The notes under the pieces were generated by a model. The model worked only from the letters and a program-made list of their open reading frames with translations. It did not search any database and was not told the origin of the DNA. Positions 42,556-51,430 of a DNA stretch of 64,000 nucleotides are shown here, in pieces (position 1 is the first letter of the stretch; the number at the start of each line of letters is the position of its first letter). The position numbers and the translations under genes were made by a program. Source of the stretch: Rhizobacter sp. (GTDB lineage: Bacteria; Pseudomonadota; Gammaproteobacteria; Burkholderiales; Burkholderiaceae_C); the NCBI GenBank assembly GCA_019635355.1, contig JAHBZQ010000001.1, positions 3,968,001 through 4,032,000 of the forward strand, given 5' to 3'.

Positions 42556-43287
42556 ATGCGCACGCTCTTCGACGCTCCCTTCGCCTGGTGGCTGGCGGCC
42601 GACTGGCCGCTCGCGCTGGCCGCGGTGCTGGCCTTCCACCTCGTCATCTACCTCGTGGGCGGCGTCGTCGCGTCGTGGATGACCTTCCGCCTCTTCCCCG
42701 CGCTCGACATCGGCCACGTGATCGACAACCAGCCGCTCAAGCCGAAGCAGATCCGCACCGAGCTGCGCAACGGGCTGCTCACCTGCGCGGTGCTGGCCGT
42801 CGTCTCGCTGGCCTACCGGCCGCTCGCGCACGGCATCTGGCCCGAGACGTTGTGGCAGGCCGCGTGGCAGCTCGGCGCCTTCGTGCTCTTCAACAACGTC
42901 TACGCCTACGCCACGCACCGCCTGCTGCACCACCCGTGGCTGATGCGCTTCCACAGCGTGCACCACTGGTCGGTGCGCGTCACGCCCTGGTCGGGCTACA
43001 GCGTGCACCCGGTGGAGGCGGCAGTGATCGGCGGCACCTTCGTCGCCTTCATGGCGATCGTGCCGGTGGGCGTGGGCACCATTGCGCTGCTGCATGTGAT
43101 GGGCATCGTGTTCACCTCCTGCATCCACTGCAACCACGAGCTGATGCCGATGCATGCTGACGACCACTGGCTCAAGCGCCTGGTGTCCGACCCGAAGTTC
43201 CACCAGATCCACCACGAGCAAAGCCGCGTCAACTACGGCTTCACCTCGCCCTGGCTCGACCGGCTGCTGAACACGCTGGGCCGCTGA
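42556..43287 (+). CDS. Fatty acid hydroxylase / sterol desaturase family protein
   Basis: A 243-residue integral membrane non-haem di-iron enzyme. The histidine boxes are HRLLHHP (near 120), HSVHHW (near 133), HCNHE (near 195) and HQIHHE (near 217). The family hydroxylates or desaturates fatty acids, sterols or ceramides. Substrate unknown. It shares an apparent operon with the DUF962 gene. A strong-looking terminator for the opposite strand is downstream. Confidence 0.9.
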   Translation: MRTLFDAPFAWWLAADWPLALAAVLAFHLVIYLVGGVVASWMTFRLFPALDIGHVIDNQPLKPKQIRTELRNGLLTCAVLAVVSLAYRPLAHGIWPETLWQAAWQLGAFVLFNNVYAYATHRLLHHPWLMRFHSVHHWSVRVTPWSGYSVHPVEAAVIGGTFVAFMAIVPVGVGTIALLHVMGIVFTSCIHCNHELMPMHADDHWLKRLVSDPKFHQIHHEQSRVNYGFTSPWLDRLLNTLGR

Positions 43288-43303
43288 ACCCCAAGACGCT
43301 CGA

Positions 43304-43341
43304 CAAAAGAAAAAGCCCGCGACCATTGCTGGCGGCGGGCT
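43304..43341 (-). terminator. Rho-independent terminator (minus strand)
   Basis: On the minus strand AGCCCGC (43341-43335) pairs with GCGGGCT (43320-43314), followed by TTTTTCTTTTG. This fits an intrinsic terminator for the kinase/regulator/Spy operon, about 210 bp after its last stop codon. The gap 43342-43553 otherwise shows nothing I can name. Confidence 0.75.
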
Positions 43342-43553
43342 CGTCTTCCGGGCATGGGGGCTCACCGCTCGAAGCGGCTGCGGCCATGACGGTTTCGCTC
43401 TGTGCTGGGTGACGGGTTCCCGTGTGTCCGCCCAATCGTGCGGTCGGTTTTGCATCAGAAGGCCTTCAGTGTAGGCGGTTCGTGTTTCGGTGATGTGACG
43501 AATAGCGGGGCTTTTGCAGGGCTATTGACGTGGCTCAAGCGAAGCACCGGGCG

Positions 43554-44846
43554 TCAGGTGGGCCAGCGCACCACCGCTTCGAGGCCGGGGTGCGCATTGC
43601 GCAACACCAGCGAGCCGCCATGCGACTGCGCGACGAGACGGCACAGGTACAGCCCGAGGCCCACGCCGCCGGCGGCCCGGGTGCGCGCCACGTCGGGCCG
43701 GTAGAAGGGCTCGGTGAGGCGCGCGAGCTGGTCGTCGGGCACACCGGGGCCGTGGTCACGCACGGTGAGCACGGCCCGCTCGCCATCGACATGCGTGCTC
43801 ACCGTCACCGGCCCATCCGACGCACCGTGGCGCAGCGCGTTGTCGATCAAGTTGCGCACCAGCATCGTCGCGCGAGGGCGGTCGAGCGGCACGGCGGGCA
43901 GGTCGTCGGCGAGCACCAGCTGCAAGGGCTGGCCGTCGAAGCTGGCCGCGACTTCCTGCACCAAGGTGTTGAGGTCGGTGGGCGTGCGCTGCAGGGCCGA
44001 GGGGCCGGCGGCGAGACGCTCGCCTTCCAGCAGGTCGGCGATCAGCGTGCCCATCAGCGTGAGGTCGCGCAGCAGCGCGGCGCGCTCTGGGGTGTCGCCC
44101 GACAGTTCGGCGTTGAGGCGCGCGCGCGTCAGCGGCGAGCGCAACTCGTGGCTGATGGCCAGCAGCAGCGCGCGCTGGCTGTGCAGCATGCCTTGCAGGC
44201 CGGTGGCCATGTCGTTGACCTGCTGTGCGAGGTCGCCCAGCTCGTCTCGGCGGCGAATGGGAATGGGCGTGCTGAAGTTGCCTTCGCCATAGCGCTGCGC
44301 GCCCTGGCGGATGTCGTCGAGCGGGCGGAAGAGCCGGCGCACGGTGGCATAGGCCAGCAGCGTGAGCAGCAGCAGCCCGGCGAGTGGCAGCAGCGCACGC
44401 ACCGGGTGCCGCTCGTGCCAGACGTTGGTGCCCATGCCGAAGACGATGCGGTGGCCGTCGGCGGTGCTGCGGGTGAGCAGGCGCCGGCCCCAGTCGTCGT
44501 CCTTCAGCTGGCGCTTCCATTCGGCGTACTTGCCCGGGTGCGAATCCCACTGCACCGCGGGCCCCTCGATGCGCACCGAGATCGGCAGCTTCTCGACCAG
44601 CGCCTGCGCCCGCGCCAGGTCGGGCGGCGAGCCGATGTCGGCGGCCAGGCGGTCGACGTAGTCGGTGAGCAGCGGCTTGACGAAGAGTTCGAAGCCGCCC
44701 GACAGCGCCGCGCGCGTGCCGCCCATGAACACCACCACCGTGCCGGCCGCGAGCACCAGGAAGAGCGCGACCAGCCGCCACTTCAGCGAATGGCGGAAGC
44801 GCTGGTGCCAGCGCGGGTGGGCGTGCACACGCTCGCGCCACTTCAT
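43554..44846 (-). CDS. Two-component sensor histidine kinase (CpxA-like)
   Basis: A 430-residue membrane kinase. TM1 is about 23-48, a periplasmic sensor spans about 50-150, TM2 is about 158-172, then come a HAMP domain and the HisKA box AISHELRSPLTRARLN (phospho-His near 238). The ATPase domain has NLIDNALRHG, DHGPGVP and GGVGLGLYL. Its start overlaps the regulator stop by 4 bp. Operon order Spy-like, regulator, kinase resembles the Cpx system, so an envelope signal is likely. Confidence 0.93.
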   Translation of the reverse strand: MKWRERVHAHPRWHQRFRHSLKWRLVALFLVLAAGTVVVFMGGTRAALSGGFELFVKPLLTDYVDRLAADIGSPPDLARAQALVEKLPISVRIEGPAVQWDSHPGKYAEWKRQLKDDDWGRRLLTRSTADGHRIVFGMGTNVWHERHPVRALLPLAGLLLLTLLAYATVRRLFRPLDDIRQGAQRYGEGNFSTPIPIRRRDELGDLAQQVNDMATGLQGMLHSQRALLLAISHELRSPLTRARLNAELSGDTPERAALLRDLTLMGTLIADLLEGERLAAGPSALQRTPTDLNTLVQEVAASFDGQPLQLVLADDLPAVPLDRPRATMLVRNLIDNALRHGASDGPVTVSTHVDGERAVLTVRDHGPGVPDDQLARLTEPFYRPDVARTRAAGGVGLGLYLCRLVAQSHGGSLVLRNAHPGLEAVVRWPT

Positions 44847-45529
44847 GCCCGCGGCACCCCGGCGAAGGTGTAGCCCGCGTTGCGCAGCGTCTTGATCACC
44901 GGCAGCGGCTCGAGCTTCTTGCGCAGGCGGCTCACCAGGATGTCGACCGCACGGGTGAAGAGGTCGGCCTCACGCCCGCGCAGCTTGTTCAGGATCTCGT
45001 CGCGCGTGAACACACGGCCCGGCTCGCGCGCCAGCATCACCAGCAGCTCGAATTCGGTGCCGGTGAGATCGAGCAGCTCCCCCTCGCGATGCACTTCGCG
45101 GCGTTGCAGGTCGATGGTGAGGCCCTCGAAGCTGAGCTTCTGCGCTTTGGCATCCCCGGAACCCCCGTTGCGCGAGCGGCGCAGGATGGTCTGCAGCCGC
45201 GCCGCCAGCTCGCGCGGCTCGAAGGGCTTGGGCAAGTAGTCGTCGGCGCCGAGTTCCAGGCCCACCACACGGTCGGTCACGTCACCGCGGGCGGTGAGCA
45301 TCAGCACCGGGATGTCGCTGTCGTGGCGGATGCGGCGGCAGACCTCGAAACCGTCCATCTCGGGCAGCATCACGTCGAGGATCACCGCGTCGTAGCGTTG
45401 CTCGGCCAGCCGCGCGAGGCCCAGCGTGGGGCGCGCGGCGTGGTCGAGCGCGAGGTCGAAACGCTGCAGGTAGGTCGCGAGCGGCGCGGCCAGGTCTTCA
45501 TCGTCATCGATCAGCAGGATGCGGTACAT
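44843..45529 (-). CDS. OmpR-family response regulator (CpxR-like)
   Basis: A 228-residue regulator. The receiver domain (about 1-120) has IDDDED, phospho-Asp in LDVMLPEMDG near residue 51 and Lys in LPKPF. The winged-helix DNA-binding domain is at about 130-225, with LTGTEFELLVMLAREPGRVF. It is coupled to the kinase gene by an ATGA overlap. The start at 45529 gives the normal N terminus. The Spy-like gene ends 28 bp upstream. Confidence 0.95.
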   Translation of the reverse strand: MYRILLIDDDEDLAAPLATYLQRFDLALDHAARPTLGLARLAEQRYDAVILDVMLPEMDGFEVCRRIRHDSDIPVLMLTARGDVTDRVVGLELGADDYLPKPFEPRELAARLQTILRRSRNGGSGDAKAQKLSFEGLTIDLQRREVHREGELLDLTGTEFELLVMLAREPGRVFTRDEILNKLRGREADLFTRAVDILVSRLRKKLEPLPVIKTLRNAGYTFAGVPRA

Positions 45530-45557
45530 GGGCGCGATGCTGACACAAGGCGCGGGT

Positions 45558-46037
45558 TCATCCGCGCCACCCACGGTGGTGGCCGAAGCGGTCGAGTGCT
45601 TCGCGCACCTTCTGCTGCTGCTCGGGCTTGAGGCTGTCGTAGAAGTCGGCTGCGGCGTTGATGACGGCCGGCGAGGCGCCGCGCATCGCGGTGGTCTTGG
45701 CGTCGACCAGCGACTGGGCCTTGGCGCGGTCGAACTGCGCGCCGGCGATCACGGCCTTCAGCTCCGCACGCGGCTCGCCGCCGCTCGCCTTCATCGACTG
45801 GCGCTGGGCTTCGAGCGTGTCGGCCAGCACCGTGAGCTTGGCCTTCTGCGCGGCGTCGAGGTCGAGCTTGCGGCTCGCCTTGTCGACCATGTGGGCGCGT
45901 TTCTCGGCGCGCTCGGCTTCCGTGGTGCGGTCGCCGAAGTAGCCGTAGTGACGCTGGTGCGAGCAGGCCGCCAGGCCGCCCGCGAGCAGCGAAACACCGA
46001 AGATGCCGATCAGGGAGCGCTTGAGCCAGGTTCTCAT
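45558..46037 (-). CDS. Spy/CpxP-like periplasmic protein
   Basis: A 159-residue exported helical protein. The N terminus is a lipoprotein-type signal with LAAC near residue 25. The body is rich in Lys, Ala and Gln and carries LDLDAAQKAKLTVLAD and LKPEQQQKV, which match the LTxxQ repeats of the Spy/CpxP family. Spy is a periplasmic chaperone; CpxP represses CpxA. Being first in the operon with regulator and kinase suggests a CpxP-like feedback role. Confidence 0.75.
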   Translation of the reverse strand: MRTWLKRSLIGIFGVSLLAGGLAACSHQRHYGYFGDRTTEAERAEKRAHMVDKASRKLDLDAAQKAKLTVLADTLEAQRQSMKASGGEPRAELKAVIAGAQFDRAKAQSLVDAKTTAMRGASPAVINAAADFYDSLKPEQQQKVREALDRFGHHRGWRG

Positions 46038-46146
46038 GTCGAGTCCTTTCGAGACGTGTTGAACATGAGCGCATGGTCGGGTGGCCGTGCGCGGGTGTCC
46101 TTTCGCGCCGGCATCGTTGTGTTTCGTTTCTTTTCAGTGCCTCGCT

Positions 46147-46608
46147 TCAGCGGTAGCGCGCCGCGGTGATGAACTGGCTGAAGGTCTCGCACCAGATCAC
46201 CACCGTGTCGTAGCGGGCGAGGTCGGTGCCGGGTGGCAGCGGCAACTCGAAGCGCTCGAAGTTGCGCACGTCGCCCACGCGCAGCATGGTGGGCTTGAGC
46301 CGCTGGAAGTCGGCCTCGGTCTCCACGAACTGCGGCGACAGGTAGAGCTTGTAGTCGGGGCCGGGGGCGAGCTTGCCGTCGAAGGCGATGCGGCGCGCGT
46401 CGAGCCGCACCTGGCCTTCGCCCCAATGCAGGAAGTCGCTGTCTTTCAGGTCGCGGCGGAACCGGCCTTCGAAGAGCGCCTCGCGCGCTTCCAGCGTCAC
46501 CGGCGACGGCGGGGCCGCGGTGAGGATGGGCAGCAGGTAGATCCCGGCCCCAAACCCCAGGGCCAGTGCCACCAGGTGTGTCGCGAGCAAGAGCAAGGCT
46601 TTCTTCAT
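46147..46608 (-). CDS. DM13-domain protein
   Basis: A 153-residue protein with an N-terminal membrane or signal segment (about 4-27), then a DM13 domain. Typical segments are ALFEGRFRRDLKDSDFLHWGEG, DYKLYLSP and the C-terminal YDTVVIWCETFSQFITAARYR, with the conserved Cys near the end. DM13 domains are proposed to act in redox or electron transfer. It ends 109 bp before the Spy-like gene on the same strand and is divergent from Ku. Confidence 0.85.
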   Translation of the reverse strand: MKKALLLLATHLVALALGFGAGIYLLPILTAAPPSPVTLEAREALFEGRFRRDLKDSDFLHWGEGQVRLDARRIAFDGKLAPGPDYKLYLSPQFVETEADFQRLKPTMLRVGDVRNFERFELPLPPGTDLARYDTVVIWCETFSQFITAARYR

Positions 46609-46729
46609 GGCGGCAAGGTCGTGGGGTGGTGGCGAACCTTACAGCGCAGCGGGTCGGCGTCGTCCTACAGCCGGTCGATCCGGTGCCCGACGGCGCAGCC
46701 CCGATGGCCGGCGTAGCCTGCGGTCCACC

Positions 46730-47644
46730 ATGGCTGCTCGCTCGCTTGCATCGCTCACCCTCGGCTTCGGGCTCGTCTCGATCCCGGTGAAGCTGTATTC
46801 GGCCACCGAGAGTTCGGCCAGCGTCGGCTTCAACCTGCTGACGAAAGACGGCTCGCGCGTGAAGCAGCAGTACGTCTCGGTCAAGACCGGCGAGGTGGTC
46901 GAGCGCGCGGCGATGGTGAAGGGCTACGAGTTCGAGAAAGACCACTTCGTGATCTTCGAGCCCGAGGAGCTGAAGGCGCTGGAGGCCGAGGCGAGCCACG
47001 TGGTCGACATCGTGGCCTTCGTGCCCGACAAGGCCATCGACCCCATCTACTACGACCGCGCCTACTACCTGGGGCCCGACAAGCGCGGCGCCAAGCCCTA
47101 CTCACTGCTGATGCAGGCGATGCGCAAGACCAAGCGCGTGGCGCTTGCGCGCATGGCGTGGAAGGGCAAGCAGTACGTGGTGCAGGTGCGGCCCGCCGAA
47201 GAAGGCCTGGTGCTGCAGCAGCTGCTCTACGCCGACGAGGTGCGCAGCCTTGGCGAACTCGACATCGAGACGGTGAACGTCTCAGACGCCGAGGTGCAGC
47301 TCGCCACCCAGCTCATCGAGCAGATCTCGGCCGACAACTACGATCCGGCGCAGTTCCAGGACGAAGAGAAGGCGCGCATCCTCGCCGCCATCGACAAGAA
47401 GATCGCCGGCAAGAAGATCGTCGCCGCGCACCGCCCCGATGAAGCGCCCGGCAGCGGCGGCGGGCAGGTCATCGACATCATGGATGCGCTGCGCGCGAGC
47501 TTGGCGAAGAAGGGCGGCGCCAAGGCTGCGCCGGCCAAGGCCGTAGCGGCGGCCGACACCGCCTCGCTGAAGGAGCGCAAGCCGCCCCGGCGCGCCGCCG
47601 CGAGCCCCGCCGCCGCACCGGCCCGCGCTCGCGCGAGGAAGTGA
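46730..47644 (+). CDS. ku: Ku protein (non-homologous end joining)
   Basis: A 304-residue DNA end-binding protein. The Ku core (about 1-250) has SLTLGFGLVSIPVKLYSATE, the bridge region, and QLATQLIEQISADNYDPAQF. The C-terminal 50 residues are Lys/Ala/Arg-rich, as in many bacterial Ku proteins that bind DNA with the tail. It normally recruits LigD, which is not in this window. Start 46730 gives the standard N terminus. It is translationally coupled to a MerR-TPR gene. Confidence 0.95.
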   Translation: MAARSLASLTLGFGLVSIPVKLYSATESSASVGFNLLTKDGSRVKQQYVSVKTGEVVERAAMVKGYEFEKDHFVIFEPEELKALEAEASHVVDIVAFVPDKAIDPIYYDRAYYLGPDKRGAKPYSLLMQAMRKTKRVALARMAWKGKQYVVQVRPAEEGLVLQQLLYADEVRSLGELDIETVNVSDAEVQLATQLIEQISADNYDPAQFQDEEKARILAAIDKKIAGKKIVAAHRPDEAPGSGGGQVIDIMDALRASLAKKGGAKAAPAKAVAAADTASLKERKPPRRAAASPAAAPARARARK

Positions 47645-48450
47645 GCCCCTCGGGCGCCGACGACCGCCAGGCCACGCTGAGCCTGCGCAAGGTGCAGGCG
47701 CTGCTCGGCCTGCCGCCGCATGTGGTGACCGGGCTGATCGAGGCCGGCGTCGTCACGCCCACCCGCGGCCCGCGCCATGCGTGGCGCTTTACCTTTCAGG
47801 ACGTGGTGCTCTTGCGCACCGCCCACCGCCTGCGCACGGCGCAGGTGCCGTCGCGCAAGCTGCTGCGGGCCTTGGCGCGGGTGAAAGGTGGGCTGGGCCC
47901 GCTGCCCTTGAGCGGCGTGCGGCTGACGGCCATCGACCGCCAGGTGGTCGTGCGCGAAGGCGCATTGCAGTGGGAGGCCGAGAGTGGCCAGCTGCTGATG
48001 AATTTCGACAGCGCGGCCGCGCCGGTCGTGCAGCCGCTCGCGCAGGAGACGGTCGACGGGTTCGCCGAGGCCGTGGCGCTCGAAGCGCGCGACGCCGCGT
48101 TGGCCGAGAAGGCCTACCGGCAGGCCCTGGCGGCCGACCCCCGGCATGCGGCGGCGTGGCTCAACCTCAGCGCGCTGCTGTGCGAACAAGGCCGCTGCGA
48201 CGACGCGGTGCAGGCGCTCGACGAGGCGCTCGCGCACCTGCCCGACGACGCCGATCTGCATTTCAACCGCGGCATCGCACTCGAAGACCAGCAGCGCCAC
48301 GACGAGGCCATCGCCGCCTACGAACGCGCGCTGGCCCTGAACCACGAGCTGGCCGATGCGCATTTCAACCTCGCGCGCCTGCATGAGCGCGCCGGGCGAC
48401 CGCACCGGGCGCTGCGACATTTGCACGAGTACAGGCGCTTGTCTCGATGA
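47641..48450 (+). CDS. MerR-type helix-turn-helix and TPR protein
   Basis: A 269-residue protein. The N-terminal part (about 12-80) is a MerR-like winged helix: LSLRKVQALLGLPPHVVTGLIEAGVV, then FTFQDVVLLRTAHRL. The C-terminal half (about 145-265) has three TPR units, such as AEKAYRQALAADPRHAAAW and AIAAYERALALNHELADAHF. The start is GTG, overlapping the Ku stop codon. Conserved fusion of a DNA-binding fold with TPRs suggests a regulator with protein-protein input. Coupling to Ku suggests a link with DNA repair (inference). Confidence 0.8.
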   Translation: MSPSGADDRQATLSLRKVQALLGLPPHVVTGLIEAGVVTPTRGPRHAWRFTFQDVVLLRTAHRLRTAQVPSRKLLRALARVKGGLGPLPLSGVRLTAIDRQVVVREGALQWEAESGQLLMNFDSAAAPVVQPLAQETVDGFAEAVALEARDAALAEKAYRQALAADPRHAAAWLNLSALLCEQGRCDDAVQALDEALAHLPDDADLHFNRGIALEDQQRHDEAIAAYERALALNHELADAHFNLARLHERAGRPHRALRHLHEYRRLSR

Positions 48451-48474
48451 GGGGCGCGCTATCCTCGGCCGACG

Positions 48475-49074
48475 ATGCGCTGCGAAGAGATCGCCACCCA
48501 CCCCGACTTCCGCCGACTGTCCTCCATCGATGGTGTGCGGGTCGACCTGCGCTACGTCGGCCCGCGCAACTTCGTGGGGCGCGATCTCTACGGTGAGCTC
48601 GATTGCGCCTGGCTGCACCGCCTGGCCGCTGAGGGTCTGGCACGCGCGGCGGCCGAACTCAAGGCGCTCGCCCCCGGGCACCACCTGCTCGTGCTCGACG
48701 CGCTGCGCCCGCACCGCGTGCAGGTCGAGCTGTGGGAGTTCCTCGACGGCACCGGCCTGCGTCAATACGTGGCCGACCCGGCGCGCGGCTCCATCCATTC
48801 CTTCGGCATGGCGCTCGACGTGACGATCGTGAACGAGGCCGGCGACGAGCTCGACATGGGCAGCGGCTTCGACGAGATGGACGAACTCTCGCACCCCAAG
48901 CTCGAAGCCGAGCACCTCGCCAGCGGCGCGCTCACGCCCACGCAGGTGACGAACCGCGAGCTGCTGCGCCGGGTGATGGCGGCGGGTGGCTTCAACGGCG
49001 TCGACAACGAGTGGTGGCACTTCGACATGCTCGACCGCAGCCACGTGCGGCAGACCTTCGTGCGGGTCGACTGA
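48475..49074 (+). CDS. D-alanyl-D-alanine dipeptidase (VanX/DdpX family)
   Basis: A 199-residue zinc peptidase of family M15D. The zinc-binding SIHSFGMALDVT (His, Asp) and the EWWHF (Glu, His) motif are visible. It hydrolyses D-Ala-D-Ala and so recycles cell-wall dipeptide, or serves as a nutrient enzyme like E. coli DdpX. No vanH or vanA-like ligase is near, so this is not a resistance cassette. No signal peptide, cytoplasmic. It follows the MerR-TPR gene by 24 bp. Confidence 0.92.
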   Translation: MRCEEIATHPDFRRLSSIDGVRVDLRYVGPRNFVGRDLYGELDCAWLHRLAAEGLARAAAELKALAPGHHLLVLDALRPHRVQVELWEFLDGTGLRQYVADPARGSIHSFGMALDVTIVNEAGDELDMGSGFDEMDELSHPKLEAEHLASGALTPTQVTNRELLRRVMAAGGFNGVDNEWWHFDMLDRSHVRQTFVRVD

Positions 49075-49076
49075 GA

Positions 49077-49838
49077 TCAGCTGCCCGGCGTGCGCGCCGG
49101 CGCCAGGCGCTGCGCGAGCGCCGACTGCGCCATCAGTTCCTGGAACCACACCGCGTAGCCGCCGTCGCTCGGGTGCAGGCCGTCCTTCGCGTTGAGCTCC
49201 GGGTGCTGCGCAAACGGGTCGTCCGCCCGTTCCTTGAAGAGCCGCACGTAGCCCACGCCCTGGCGCTGCGCCGCGTCGCGCACCAGCGCATGCAGCTCGC
49301 GTGAGCGCGAGGCCATCCACCACGACACGGGCGGAAAGAAGAAGGGCGCATTGCCTACGTTGCCGGCTGGCATCAACACCACCGTGTCGGCGCGCGCCTT
49401 GGCCAGCTGCGCGATGCGGTCGAGGTGGCTGGCGGTGTTGTCGAGGTCGCGCAGTCGGATCACGTCGTTGCCGCCGGCGAGCACCAGCACGATGTCGAAG
49501 CGCGTGTCGCCCGCTTCCAGCTGGTGTGGCACTTCGGCGAGCGTGGCGCCGTCGCGCCCGCGGTTCTCGATGTGCAGGCCCGGGTACGCCTGCGCCAGCA
49601 GCCCGGCCAGGCTCTTCTCGGGTGAGCTGGCGCCGGTGCCGACCGCGGTGCTGTCGCCCACGATCAGGAGCCGCACCCGCGCGGTGTCGACGGGGTGTTG
49701 CAGCGGCTCGCTCTGGCGGGCCAGCTCGGCCGCGGTGTGCAGCCGCGTGACGGTGCAGCCGGCCAGCAGGAGCGCGACGGCCGCAGCGCCCCAGGCGACC
49801 AGCCTGGCGGGGTGTCGGGAACGGGGCAGGGCAGGCAT
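49077..49838 (-). CDS. SGNH/GDSL-family lipoprotein hydrolase
   Basis: A 253-residue lipoprotein (LLAGC near residue 28) with a hydrolase domain. The SGNH blocks are GDSTAVGTG (Ser), NRGRDGAT, LVLAGGNDV (Asn) and KDGLHPSDGG (Asp, His). Such enzymes are esterases, lipases or acetyl-xylan/peptidoglycan deacetylases; the substrate is unknown. Start 49838 gives a proper lipoprotein signal. It converges on the dipeptidase gene (stop codons 2 bp apart) and is divergent from the cyanate transporter. Confidence 0.85.
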   Translation of the reverse strand: MPALPRSRHPARLVAWGAAAVALLLAGCTVTRLHTAAELARQSEPLQHPVDTARVRLLIVGDSTAVGTGASSPEKSLAGLLAQAYPGLHIENRGRDGATLAEVPHQLEAGDTRFDIVLVLAGGNDVIRLRDLDNTASHLDRIAQLAKARADTVVLMPAGNVGNAPFFFPPVSWWMASRSRELHALVRDAAQRQGVGYVRLFKERADDPFAQHPELNAKDGLHPSDGGYAVWFQELMAQSALAQRLAPARTPGS

Positions 49839-50023
49839 GGCAATGCATGTTGGTCGACAGCCGGCAGCTTGTGCACCGGCCTTTGGCGGAACCTGCGGTA
49901 GTCGCGCTCCTACAGCGCGGCCGGCGGCTTGTAGTGCCAGCCCTACACGACAAAGACGGTTGCCGCGATGGCCCGCAGCGGTGCCGGTTCCTAGCATGAG
50001 GTCTCGTTCATCGAAGGCCCGCC

Positions 50024-51430
50024 ATGCGCACCGACAACCGCTTCGACCCCTACAACGCCGACCGCCCCCTCACGATGCGCTGCGCCTGCGGGCAGCACGC
50101 CTCTGCCGAAGAACATCGAAGTGCGCAAGATGCCGTTGCCGAGCTGAAGCGCCGGAGCGAGACGGCCGAGTTCGAGGCCTACTCCAACGACTTCATCGAA
50201 GCATCGCTGGTGAAGGCACTGTTCCCGCACGACGCGATGCGCCGGCGCTTCCTGCGCGCAGTCGGCAAGGGCTCGGCGATGGCGGCGATCGGCTCGGTGT
50301 TGCCGGTGGCGTCGTTGCAAGCGATGGCGCAAGAGAAAGGCACCTTGGAGAAGCGCGATCTCAAGATCGGCTTCATCCCCATCACCTGCGCCACGCCGCT
50401 CATCATGGCGCACCCCTTGGGCTTCTATTCGAAGCAGGGGCTCGACGTGCAGGTGGTGAAGACGGCCGGCTGGGCGCTGATCCGCGACAAGATGCTCAAC
50501 AAGGAGTACGACGCGACGCACTTCCTGTCGCCGATGCCGCTGGCGATCTCGCTGGGGGTGGGCAGCAACCCCACGCCGATGAACGTGGCGACGATCCAGA
50601 ACACCAACGGCCAGGCGATCACCCTGCACGTCAAGCACAAGGACAAGCGCGACCCGAAAGACTGGAAGGGCTTCAAGTTCGCCGTGCCCTTCGAGTACTC
50701 GATGCACAACTTCCTGCTGCGCTATTACGTGGCCGAAGCGGGGCTCGACCCCGACCGCGACATCCAGATCCGCGTGGTGCCACCGCCCGAGATGGTGGCC
50801 AACCTGCGCGCCGGCAACATCGACGGCTACCTCGGCCCCGACCCCTTCAACCAGCGGGCGGTGTTCGAAGAGGTGGGCTTCATCCACCTGCTCACCAAGG
50901 ACCTCTGGAACGGCCACCCCTGCTGCGCCTTCGGCACCAGCACCGAGTTCATCCAGAAGAACCCCAACACCTTTGCGGCGCTCTACCGCGCAGTGCTGAC
51001 CTCGGCCGCGATGGCGCGCGAGGCGCGCAACCGAGAGCTGATCGCCAAGGTGATTGCGCCGCAGGCCTACCTCAACCAGCCCGAGACGGTGCTGACGCAG
51101 GTGCTCACCGGCAAGTTCGCCGATGGCCTGGGCAATGTGAAGACCGTGCCCGACCGCGCCGACTTCGACCCCATCCCCTGGCAGAGCATGGCGGTGTGGA
51201 TGCTCACGCAGATGAAGCGCTGGGGCTACGTGAAGGGCGAGGTCAACTACAAGCAGATCGCCGAGAAGGTGTTCCTGCTCACCGACGCGAAGAAGCAGAT
51301 GAAGGCGCTCGACATGAAGGTGCCCGACGGGGCGTACCCGAAGATCACCGTGATGGGGAAGGTGTTCGACCCCGACAAGGCCGAGGCCTACGTCAACGGC
51401 TTCGCCATCAAGCGCAGCCCGAACGCATGA
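50024..51430 (+). CDS. NrtA/CmpA-type ABC substrate-binding protein (cyanate/nitrate)
   Basis: A 468-residue binding protein. An N-terminal arm of about 70 residues, with CACGQH, precedes a Tat-type signal RRRFLRAVGKGSAMAAIGS near 73-91; this long arm is seen in the NrtA/CmpA family. The body has FIPITCATPLIMAHPLGFY and LGPDPFNQRA. Family members bind nitrate, bicarbonate or cyanate. The adjacent cyanase makes cyanate the best guess. First of a four-gene operon. Confidence 0.87.
   Translation: MRTDNRFDPYNADRPLTMRCACGQHASAEEHRSAQDAVAELKRRSETAEFEAYSNDFIEASLVKALFPHDAMRRRFLRAVGKGSAMAAIGSVLPVASLQAMAQEKGTLEKRDLKIGFIPITCATPLIMAHPLGFYSKQGLDVQVVKTAGWALIRDKMLNKEYDATHFLSPMPLAISLGVGSNPTPMNVATIQNTNGQAITLHVKHKDKRDPKDWKGFKFAVPFEYSMHNFLLRYYVAEAGLDPDRDIQIRVVPPPEMVANLRAGNIDGYLGPDPFNQRAVFEEVGFIHLLTKDLWNGHPCCAFGTSTEFIQKNPNTFAALYRAVLTSAAMAREARNRELIAKVIAPQAYLNQPETVLTQVLTGKFADGLGNVKTVPDRADFDPIPWQSMAVWMLTQMKRWGYVKGEVNYKQIAEKVFLLTDAKKQMKALDMKVPDGAYPKITVMGKVFDPDKAEAYVNGFAIKRSPNA

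Noticed and set aside
48475..49074. VanX-type vancomycin resistance gene
   Set aside because: No vanH, vanA-type ligase or VanRS genes are near. It fits a housekeeping or nutrient-type dipeptidase.
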